A stretch of DNA of 64,000 nt from Struthio camelus (Eukaryota > Chordata > Aves > Struthioniformes > Struthionidae), in contig NC_090944.1 in assembly GCF_040807025.1 (NCBI RefSeq), positions 123,433,738-123,497,737 on the forward strand, given 5' to 3'. The position numbers were made by a program, and so were the translations under genes. Positions 1-9,900 of this stretch are shown here, piece after piece; the stretch's first letter is position 1; the number at the start of each line of letters is the position of its first letter. A model generated the notes under the pieces. It was not told where the DNA came from, ran no database searches, and saw only the letters and a list, made by a program, of their open reading frames with translations.

Positions 1-1504
1 TTGTGTCTGAGCACACTGACCTTTGTGATAAGTCTCCCTTTAGATCCATTGGGTTTCATTTGGTTTCATGTAACTGGTGGCTTTCTTAGTTTTGCTGTTT
101 AAGCATTTGGAAAGCATAGGAGCAAAACCGTTGTTCCCTGGGTAGGGCTCAGACGTGAGCAAGTTGCCATGTTTTGACTGTTCCATGAATGCAGCCGCGC
201 TCTGTTGCCTGCTGGTAGATATGAGGTAACTAGTCTTTGGATCTCTCCTGGTACTTGCTATGGGGTAAGCGTGTCTTTAGGAGACATACTGTTGTCTTGC
301 TGGCATATGGCAACTGGTGTGTATGTCTGCATCCTGTGATGACCAAAAACATGATTTGCAAAAGGGGAATTGAAGAACTGATTTTTTTAGGGGGCGGGGT
401 AGGGGGGTGGGTTTGGACATGTCCACTGATAGCAGACCTTTGTGCTCATCTCAACAGCTGAAAATGAAACTGTGAATCTAGTTTCATTGTAAAAGATGAA
501 GCAAGTAAAAAAGTGTTTTTGACAGTAACAGCAGTACAGGCAGATGCAGCTTATTTTGCCCGGGCTTAGTCCCGTTAAGTTTGCCTTTTATTCCCTGTTT
601 AACTTTTTAAATTCTGATAGGCTTTCCGAACCTTCAGATAATTTTCTTCGAAATACAGAAATGCAAAGACACTGGACTCTGTGAATATTTAAAAAATACA
701 TATATACGTATATGTGTACTGAAATGTCATCGTCAACTTAGTAACACTTGCATCGTTCCTAATGTTCTTCGTTAACTGATGTTTTGATCTTTGACATATG
801 ACCGACCACTTGTGGCAACGTTTGAAAAAAATTTTTCTTTTCCTGATAGCATTTCACAGGCCATGCTACATCAGTTTCATCATTAATGTTTACCACAGTG
901 AAACCTATGAATGAAAATAAGCCCTTTGATGGAATTACAGGACTTTATTTCTTATCTGGAGCTGTGCATGATCGGTTACTGAGTGTATGGTACGTAAGCT
1001 TTTCTTCTTCCTGACTTTGTTTATAGTCAGTATTTAGGCTAGACTCAACAAGTATGTTCTGAACTCTGTGATTAAGCAGAACGAGCACTCTGGAGAAATG
1101 CGATGATGATCTCTTAAATGGTGGTTTCAACTTACTGATTGTTGAATGAAGACGTGAATTTCCTTGGCTGTGTCTGAGCATGCTTCCGGAAGTCACTGCT
1201 TAAATCACTAAAGTATGCTGAGAACATACTGTGTGGTAGGCTCGCTTGTCCTTTGAACCTGTTGAAGGATCTAAGCTAAATTTTCCTCTTGCTTAGTTTC
1301 ACACGGGAGTTACTTTGCGCTTGGAATTTAGAGCGCTTAGGTTCTTGAAGCTGAGAGCTGTAGTTAACAGCACAGGTATTTTTGGATGAGGTAAAAATAC
1401 TACCACAGTCATTGCTTATAGGCTTTATAATGCTATGCTTCTTCGCAGATGCCGAGGGTGCTGTTTGTGCTATGGTAAATAATGTGTGCTGTTTGTGTCT
1501 CCAG
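1..1504. other. WDR43 intron sequence at window start
   Basis: AT-rich sequence with no exon that I can support. It contains the C/D snoRNA at 1097-1183 and ends in the acceptor TGTTTGTGTCTCCAG before the exon at 1505. Bases 1-12 read TTGTGTCTGAGC, which resembles the 3' end of a C/D snoRNA of the same family cut by the window edge. Confidence 0.7.
1097..1183 (+). ncRNA. SNORD53/SNORD92: C/D-box snoRNA, SNORD53/SNORD92 family (copy 1)
   Basis: Lies inside a WDR43 intron about 320 nt upstream of the exon at 1505. C box ATGATGA at 1103-1109, D' box CTGA 1135-1138, C' box ATGAAGA 1146-1152, D box CTGA 1174-1177. Terminal stem ATGC (1098-1101) pairs with GCAT (1178-1181). The stretch before the D box, CCTTGGCTGTGT, is complementary to a conserved domain-V segment of 28S rRNA (CACAGCCAAGG, from memory). 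By the D+5 rule the paired target would be the A two bases 5' of the base targeted by the second copy. Mammalian WDR43 introns host SNORD53 and SNORD92, which supports the family call. Which human copy it matches one-to-one is not decided. Confidence 0.88.
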
Positions 1505-3976
1505 GCAAATCAGATCGGATAGGAAAGAAAAGAATGCTGTGATGTCTTTCACAGTAACAGATGAACCAACTTTTATTGACCTGACTGTGTCAGAAGTCAA
1601 AGAAGAGGTAGGAGCGGTAGTTTGTAACCAGATATGTTCAACAATTTTAGTTTGTCGTGATGAGTTTCCTTTTAGGGTGTGAAGAAAGCAGTTTGGTTTG
1701 TGTGTTTGATTTCTGTTATGCAGAAATGAGATCTCAGTGCCAGTCACCTCATCAGTTTGAGGATACTCATTGCAGGTGCATTTATAAATGATGGTTTGAA
1801 GCACTCATTTTGCAAAGCTACTAAGTACAAATTTAGTTTCTTTCAGTAGTCTTGCTTATGATGGTGAAAATGTCAGTTGTTTCCTATTTAGGACAAGTTA
1901 GTAATCAGAATTATTTGTTACATCTTGGTATCAAAAACCACAGAAAAATACTTTCTGAAATAGAGTTATGATGCTGTTTTTTCTGACTTAACTATGGCTT
2001 TGGCAGTATAACAGCGATTTGAATTAACAAGTCTCTATTGAGTTGTAATAGAAATGTGCATTCCCGAAGTCTCTCAATTTCATCAAGTAATGCTTCTATT
2101 TTCAGTTAAAGTCGCAGTGCTTTAAGGTGGTAGTTTTATGAAAAATGTCCGCACATGAAGCTTGTTCGTAAACTGTTTCAGTCTTTAACGCTTTCCTGGT
2201 GCTTTCTAATGTTTCCGGTTGTGCCTCTTATTGCATATACTGGAGATAAGAGTATTCAGTAAAGTACACCCTTCATTTAAGTGATCAGAGTGCTTTGTCT
2301 CAGTTTCTTTCTTCTAAGCATGTTTACAGCCTCAGCCCCTTTGTGTACGCCCATGCCTCTAGACATGTTGGGAGCTGTATTTTTGAAACAATGCTGCTAA
2401 TGTTCCCATGTCTCTGATCGTGTCCAAACTCTTCAGATTTGGACATGGTCAGTAGTCATTCAGTAAAAATATAGTGACGTGAATGATCTTTTTGTCTCCT
2501 CGTAGTTGTCCTAAATGTTCCTGAGGTGTTACTATCTCTGACCTTCCTTACAGACTTCGTTGTATCTGTAGTTTGTTTAGTTACTGAAAAACAGTCAAGC
2601 CATAACCATGCCAACAACTCTTGATGTCCTGAGGTGACAGGAGGTTTGTCATTTGATCTAACTAAATTCTTCTGTTGTGATTTCTTTCAGCCTGTGAAGT
2701 TAGCAGTTGTGTGCAGAGATGGGCAGTTGCATTTATTTGAACATATTTTAAATGGGTAAGTTAGTATTCATTCTGAGGGTGTATTTGGAAAAGGTCTGGG
2801 ATTATTGCAAGGCAACGGTCAGTCTTGCCGTGCTGCAACGTTTAAGCTCTTGCATCTGTATACGAACGAAGTTCTAACTGGTCCTGTCGTAAGTTATTTG
2901 ACACTTCTTTGGGGAAACGTGAGTTCTTTGGGTATGCGATGCAGGGAAGGAATAGCTAGCATGCAGAAGAATTTTTAAGTCTTGGGGGCTGTGCTGTGCT
3001 TTGCTATTAACTGTTGCTTTAGCCAAGGTTTTTGTCTTCCTGTGCCTCACCTAAACCATCCGTAAAAGAGGTAAACTGTAGCTAAGTTTGCTGAGAAGTT
3101 GCTAATGAAAGGTGCTTAGATGTGCACTATATTGAAGTCTTAAAAGGTAGACCTGTTGAGTTTTTCCATTTCTTTCACTCTTTTTTCTTTCTCAACAGTT
3201 ACTGCAAAAAACCCTTAACATCAAACTGTACTATCCAGATAGCAACGCCTGGAAACGATGAGGACTCCACGCCAAAACCAGTCCCTATTCTAGCAGCTGC
3301 GTTTTGCACAGACAAACAATCTCTGCTGCTTGTGTATGGTAACACCTTACAGCCCATCATAGAGAGAGTGGTATGTAAAACCCATTGGAGAGTTTTTGGA
3401 GTTGTTGTAATATGGACTCCATACTGCTCTGAGTGGGAGGGATTTTTTTTTTTTTTTCAGTTTTTCTGGAATTGCATCATGAGACAAAGCTTATTCCTTC
3501 CCGCTGTTCTGGGACAATGAGCGTTGTCCCTGAGCTCTTTTGAAGGGGGGTTTGTACTGTTTCTTTTTTTTTTAATTTTTTTTTCAATTAAAATACAACT
3601 TGGCAATATTGCTGACCGCATCCTGCCGTTTCAGCTGTTACCAAGTAGGCTATTGCAAAGGCTTCTTAAAACTGGTTTTAATACTGGTTCAGTTTACCTA
3701 TGTGAGCCTCTTTGCAGAACATAGAGCTCTGGTAACAAAAGGCAGATATGCAAAGCAGCTGCTCTTTTAGAGTGGAAAAAAATCACTCTTTGCTATATCT
3801 TTGGATTTTTTAAGCTCATTTTTCCGTATCTTAATGAGTCACAGGAGTGAACTTCAAATGTTAACTGTTCTTATTCCTGTCTGTCCTAGTCTTTGAACAC
3901 CACTGAATCCCACGTATGTTTGATAAGGGATGTCCAGAAAGTGTTGGCACTTAAAACAGATGTTTCTGTAACAAAG
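1505..3976 (+). CDS. WDR43: WDR43 exons for the end of the WD40 propeller region
   Basis: Four exons (1505-1607, 2691-2755, 3199-3370, 3890-3976) encode about 142 residues. The first exon opens in the middle of an Arg codon (phase from an upstream exon) and reads [20 protein letters not shown]. Alternating hydrophobic strands such as [16 protein letters not shown] and [18 protein letters not shown] have the d-a strand rhythm of WD40 blades. The exon at 2691 ends AATGG before GTAAG and joins TTAC at 3199 to make N-G-Y, fixing that junction. The fourth exon ends in a basic Val-Thr-Lys before GTGAGC. Known of the family: the propellers of UtpA proteins scaffold the 5' ETS pre-rRNA. Which blade numbers these are cannot be set without the upstream exons. 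Confidence 0.9.
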
Positions 3977-6900
3977 GTGAGCTTTGTGTGAAATACAATG
4001 CCATTGCTGCTCTTGTTTTGCTTTGGAAATGCTAGAATTCATTGCTTCTCTTCTAAGAGAAGGTTAGATTTCTAGATGGATGAATTCAGAGCTGCAGCGT
4101 GGTAACAGATGTCCGTAGCACTCAGGCAGGTGTGAGTGAAGTGTGCTTCGTGGTTGCTGTGTGTCCTAGCATGCTCTGGTGCACGGTTACCCTCTCATAG
4201 CAAGTCCTGTTCTGAGCAGGTAGGCTTAGATAGAGAAGATTCCCTCTGTTCATTGGTGGCTTTTCTGCTCAAGATGAGTCCCCCCCGCTAGTTTTTTATG
4301 TACAGCCTGTTTGACCCTAAAGGTTTGGGGTAAAGTTTGGGTGCCTTTGTTTTCTAATCTAAATAAGATGAAATAGAGCCTTAAAGGGCATATCATTTTT
4401 GGCTCTTTCTTGAGTTGGCCTTCACATGTTCCTACTCACAGGGATATGGCACCTGGGAATGGGAGCTTGAAGTTTAAATGGCCGCAGTGTCCACTGAGGC
4501 CACTTGCCACCATTTTCCCTCATGCAGGGTCCCTTGGGGGTTAAGAGGTAGGTCATCAAGTTCTTTATTGATAAATATATGTATTAAAGGCCATTGCCTT
4601 GGCGTATCCACGTTCCCCTGTCCCCTTCTTGTTCTACTGGTGATGGAATTCCTAGTAAGCGCCGAAGCGTTCCTTCGATGAGTCCACAGGACTGGAAAGG
4701 GGAAGACCCTTCCGGGGGGGTGTACGTTGCACCGCTGGGCGCCCTCTCCTCTCGAAGGCCTGCCTCGCGGGGTTGGAGCACGTACAGCAGAAGTGAAATG
4801 TGTGGATGGCGCTCTCGTTCTAACCCAGGAGTTAGAGACTGGTTATGTCTCTCCAACAGCCAGGTGGGGCTTCGTGGTAATTCCTCACCGCGGGAGCCAG
4901 TGGGTAACTGAGCTGAAGTGCAGTGAAAGGTGTAGGAATGCCTTGGCATGCAGTGATGACCTCCAACTTGGTTTCGCTTTTTTTCTGAATTTCAGTGAAG
5001 ACACATTTCTCTTGGCTGTCTGAGCATGCCTTGTGAAGAGAAAGATAGTATTTATTAGTGATTAGTTTGTTGAATTAAGTAGGTAGTATGTTAGTGTCAC
5101 TGATGTTCTACAGTAAAATTCTTGGACCGCGGAATCAAAGTTTTATTTATGAACTCTAACAAGCATCGTCAAAGCACCTGGATGTTGGTGTGCTCACTGT
5201 AGTAGTTTATATTTGTAACACTTTTCTGGGCAACCAACAGGACTCTGTACACCGAGTTGGGTAAGTATGTCAATAAATGGCCTCCACAGAAGAGCTATCA
5301 TTAAAGTAGTGTTCTGGAAGTAGCATACTCACCTAGCTATTTCCAGGGTGGTTCAGGAGTGCACTGAGCTGTTAAACATACCACCTTTAAAACTTAATCT
5401 TCTTTGTGTTATTGACGATAGATCCCATCTTTGGGATTATACCATGTTGGGTATAATCGAAGGTGCTATGTTTGGTATCATCGTCATAGTCTAATTCAGA
5501 CTATTGAGTTCTGCCTCTGAGCTCCCCCTAAAAGAAAATCAGTGTGATTGAAGTGGACAGTAACCATCTCTTACTGCTACGTTGTACAGCTGTTTATAAG
5601 CAGTTGTTTCCTTTCAGTGGAAGGTGAATTAATCTCCATGTGTTTTATGGGCCTGATAGTGCGTGTGGTAGCTATTGCTAGTAAAGATCCACATGTTTGT
5701 TGCTGGAAACAAACGCTGCTCACTGAGGGTCATGGAACAAGCTTGAGAATAAAACGATTCAGAGGTGGTTCCATAGCCTCTATAATGCTTTAGTTCAGTT
5801 GTAACAGTCAGCTAATTTTTGTTTGAAGTTATTCATGGTTCTTAAAAAACACAGAATTTTCTTGGTATATACTTCAAGAAAGCATGTTGTAGCAGGCTGG
5901 GTTTACCATGTGTGTGAATCTCGGAATAAAATCACTATCTTAAACTGGAAGAAAGACCAAGATACTAGCAGTTCATGCGTACGTTGTCATCTCTCTCTGT
6001 TAGATCAAGACACCTGTTGTGAACTCGGACACCAAAGTTCTAGTGCCTGGAATTCCAGGACACAGTACATCCGTCAAAGCTCCACCCTCAGGAAAGGAGA
6101 AGAATAAAAGCAAAAGGAAACCGGGAGAGACAGAGGTAAAGTGCTTTTAAAAATATTTATTTATTTATATAACATAGCAATAATGGAGAAACCAAGATTG
6201 TGTCATAGTTACAGTTCCTTTAGGTAAACTCTAGCCTTCTTTGTTTGATGTGGAGGCAAAGTTAATATTATCATCTTCTTGTATGAATGAGACTTCCCTG
6301 CAGTCAAAATCCTTTCCCTCCTCCAAGCCCTGTGCACGTTGTCCGTGGTTTTGCCATGTAACTGCAGGACTTTGTCACGCAGTTGTGCCTGTCTCCTGCT
6401 GCTAAGGTACGCTGCTGCTTCTCAGTCAAGACTGCATCTTTCCTACTTCCTCTGGCTATTCTCTTTTGGTACGTTTAAAAGAACATGCAAAAACAGTGTT
6501 ACTTTCTAACAGTAGAAGGGAATGATGTCGAAGGCTAGATTCTTCACTTTCAGCTTCTGTCTCTGAGAAACTGCTGGACAGCTGAAACAAGAAGGAAACA
6601 GCACTGTCCTTGTTACTATCTGCAGGAAAGCATTGAAGACCGCCTGGGGGCATTGGATATTGATGTGAGCAAAGTAAAAACTCCAGGTGGCCTTCCACAA
6701 ACTGATAGCTTCGCAGTACTTTTGGTGCAGGGCTTGGAAAGCAACGATTCGGACATCTTAAATGTAAGTGTTACAAGGTCATTGTCTGGTGCTTAATCTG
6801 CTTGCTGAGCCTTGGAGGGAGCCTTCCTGAAAACTGCAGAGGCTGAATAATCAAGATCCTCTCGTTTCTCCCTGCTGATTTTTGCCAGTCTGCTGCTTGA

Positions 6901-9900
6901 GGCACTGATATTATAAATGATAGTAGTGGTAAGACATTTTTATTTTGCTGTTATCTACCTTACTTTCAAAGTCAGTCCATGAAATTTGAAGCAGATCAGT
7001 TTATAAATTTGTTGTGTCAGAGTTCAGCTGTTTTATAAGTGATGTTACCAATGCAGCGTTTTTTTTCTTCAGTTTGAGCAAGAGCATCATCTGTGCTTAG
7101 ACCTGACTAGAGAGTTTCTGAGTAGATATTGTTTGAAAATCCTGTTGATGGCAAAAGTTACACTTGATAAGCTTACTGCTGCACTTGGACTAGTGGGAAA
7201 CAATAAACCAAATCTTTCAGGAATTTGATTCTGAATAGAAATTAGTTGTCACAAGTCCTGGTCAAAAGCATTTCTTTACAGAAATGAAGCATAGAAAATA
7301 GCAAGAGAAATTCTCTTTAATTTGTCTTTGGTGCTTTGTTTTTAGTGCAGGGTGGTTACACGAGGGGTAGTGGTAGGTTGTTTTAAAAGGCTTAGGTAAT
7401 GAGGTGACTTATTTTGTCAACTGGAGCTGACTTGGAAACTGTCCTTTTCATAGCAAATCGTATTTTACTTATCTCCATCTGAGCATGCAAAGGTAGTGAA
7501 GTGGAAGGAGATTTAAACGCAAGTATTTTTTGATTGTGTTCAAACGCATATTAAAGCAGAATGATTCTCTGATTATATTTTTCTATTTTTACAGAAAGTG
7601 CTGACCACAAGAAAGGAAGCGTTAATAAAGAACACCGTAGCCAGAATGCCTATACATGCTGTCATTCCACTGCTGCATGAGGTAGGAGAGACTGTGTTTC
7701 TTGTACTGCTAGACAAATCATATTTGCCTTCTGTTCTAGCTGGGGAAATTCCAGGATATGTCTTTTGATTTTTAGCAATAAAATTGGTTGATGGTTGTAC
7801 AGTAGAGAAATAATTCTTGATTTATCTCTGATATCCTCTTATCTTATCTGACTGAAGCTTAACCAAAGGAAGAGGTGCCCCTGTCAGCTAGGAAGGACAT
7901 TAGGTGTTATAATAGTATCTCAATAATTGTGAAAAAGATGGACTAAACGAGCTTCAACTTAACTTTTTATCATGGCAAATGTTTACAGTTATATATATTT
8001 TTTTTAACTATTAAAGTAAATGATAATGTTGTAAATGAGCATAAGAATGCTAGCCTGTGCAAAGTAAATGAGCGTAAGTCCATAAAGATGTGAGACACTT
8101 GGATAAGAGAGAGAAGAGTAGGATATACACTTAAAGAACAAGGGGTTTAGATAACATTTGGAAATTCAGGGACAATTTCCTTGGAGTGTCTCACTTTCAA
8201 AAAGGTGGCTCAGAAGCACAGTTTTTATGTTTGGGCTCTTCAACATCAGTTGAATGGGGTTTGGCTTCTGAACTGCTTGTTCAGTGAAATAAAATCTGTA
8301 TTTGAACTGAAATATTGTAATGTTTAGCCTTATTTAGAAATTATTTTATTATTTGTTATTTTATTTTATAAACATATTATTTATGTTTAACATAAAAGGT
8401 CTCTTATTTGCTCTTAAGTGAATCACATTCTGTAACATAAATTAATGGAGAGGTTTTTCTCCTGTATTTTAATGTGCTGGTGATTTCACTCGTGACAGTA
8501 ATCTTAACTGAAATTTGCATACTGCCTGTTTTTGAGTGTTAGACTGGTGTTAAGCATGTGTTGTGATACCTTCTTAGACTTATGTTAATGGGGTGCAGCG
8601 TTACTTCTCGAAGATCTGTGTCAGAGAGCCTGAGTGCAAGCCTTTGGCTATATAATCTTGGTGGATGGGGAGATTCCCATGTAACTGTCCTTTCCAGAGC
8701 TTGAGATTTGTTCCATAAAATACCCTTTACCTGATGATAATTTCACATATCAACCTGTCAACTTTGCAGCAGCTGCTCTACTAGGCAGATGCATAGAGTG
8801 ACGTGTAAACAAATCACAAAGGGATTTGTTCTAGTTATTCCTGCCAGTCTGAAGTTTCTCTGGATATATTGCATGTTATGAGTTCCCGTTTTACTGTAAT
8901 AATGACACTCAGCTTCTGCAGGTTATCAGCCTGCACGTAGGAAGGTAGAGCCAACAATCTAATATTCTGGAGTCTGACAGTGGTTAATTCTAGTAAACTT
9001 CAAACGCATGGAGATCTTTCTGCTCCAGTATTGGGGCTGTTGCGTGGATATGATGTTGGGTTGTAAAGTCATTAGGCATTTGTTGCTTGTTATTGACTAT
9101 TTTTTTGTCCTTTTAGCTTACAAAGAGATTGCAAGGCAACCCATACAGGTAAGAGACGTGTCCGCCACAACTTAATTTATTTGGAAACTTCTTAGTGTGG
9201 AGGTTGTGAATATCTTCCCTGGAGATATTCAAAACCCGTCTGGATGTGATCCTGGGAAATATGCTTTAGGTGACCCTGCTTGAGCAGGGAGGTTGGACTA
9301 GATGATCTCCAGAGGTCCCTTCCAACCTAAACGATTCTGTGATTCTGTGGTCCTTCCTCCACCTGTTGATCAATTTCTGTAATAACTGTAATTAAAACGT
9401 ATCACCGTGAAGTAAAAAAATTCTGACCCGCTTGCAACTGCTAAGAGGAACTTGTCTCAAGACACTGCTTTGTCAAGCTGAATGAGGTGAAATTAAAAAG
9501 GGAAAAGAATGTCTGAAATGAGCGTATATCCCTGAGAAGGTACCTGAAGTCCCACAATGTGGACAGTTCAGACCTGATGAACATGTAAAATAAAATTGTC
9601 AGATATATAGCTTGTTCAGATTACCTATCAACCAAATATCTCTAAACATCTCCTGGTGTTTTATTTAAAAACAAACAAAAATTCTCGGTCTTGTTATGTT
9701 GCTGTTGGGATTGCTTTGATGAGACTAGCAAAGATAATTTTTCCCTGTTCTTAACTGCTAAAGGAGATTTCCCTCATTGTAGGTGGAAAAGAATATCATG
9801 CTTTGATCTTTCATTCATCTAAACCTTCTGCGAAAGATGTTGGCAGCACAGACCCCTGAGCGTGCCTGGATTTTACTCCTGTAGTTAAATGTCTTTTCCT

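Noticed and set aside
4644..4663. GGAATTCCTAGTAAGCGC resembles a conserved segment near the 3' end of eukaryotic SSU rRNA
   Set aside because: Similarity stops after about 18 bases on both sides; flanks do not continue as rRNA, so no rRNA insertion is supported.
4727..5023. 98-codon open frame on the + strand across the GC-rich block and snoRNA
   Set aside because: Overlapped by equally long frames on both strands, runs through a clear snoRNA and fits neither flanking exon phase.
7475..7485. Third intronic TCTGAGCATGC, identical to the D box and stem of the two snoRNAs
   Set aside because: No C box RTGATGA or complementary GCATGC stem lies 60-120 nt upstream, and the bases before it do not match the 28S guide. 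At best a chance match or dead remnant.
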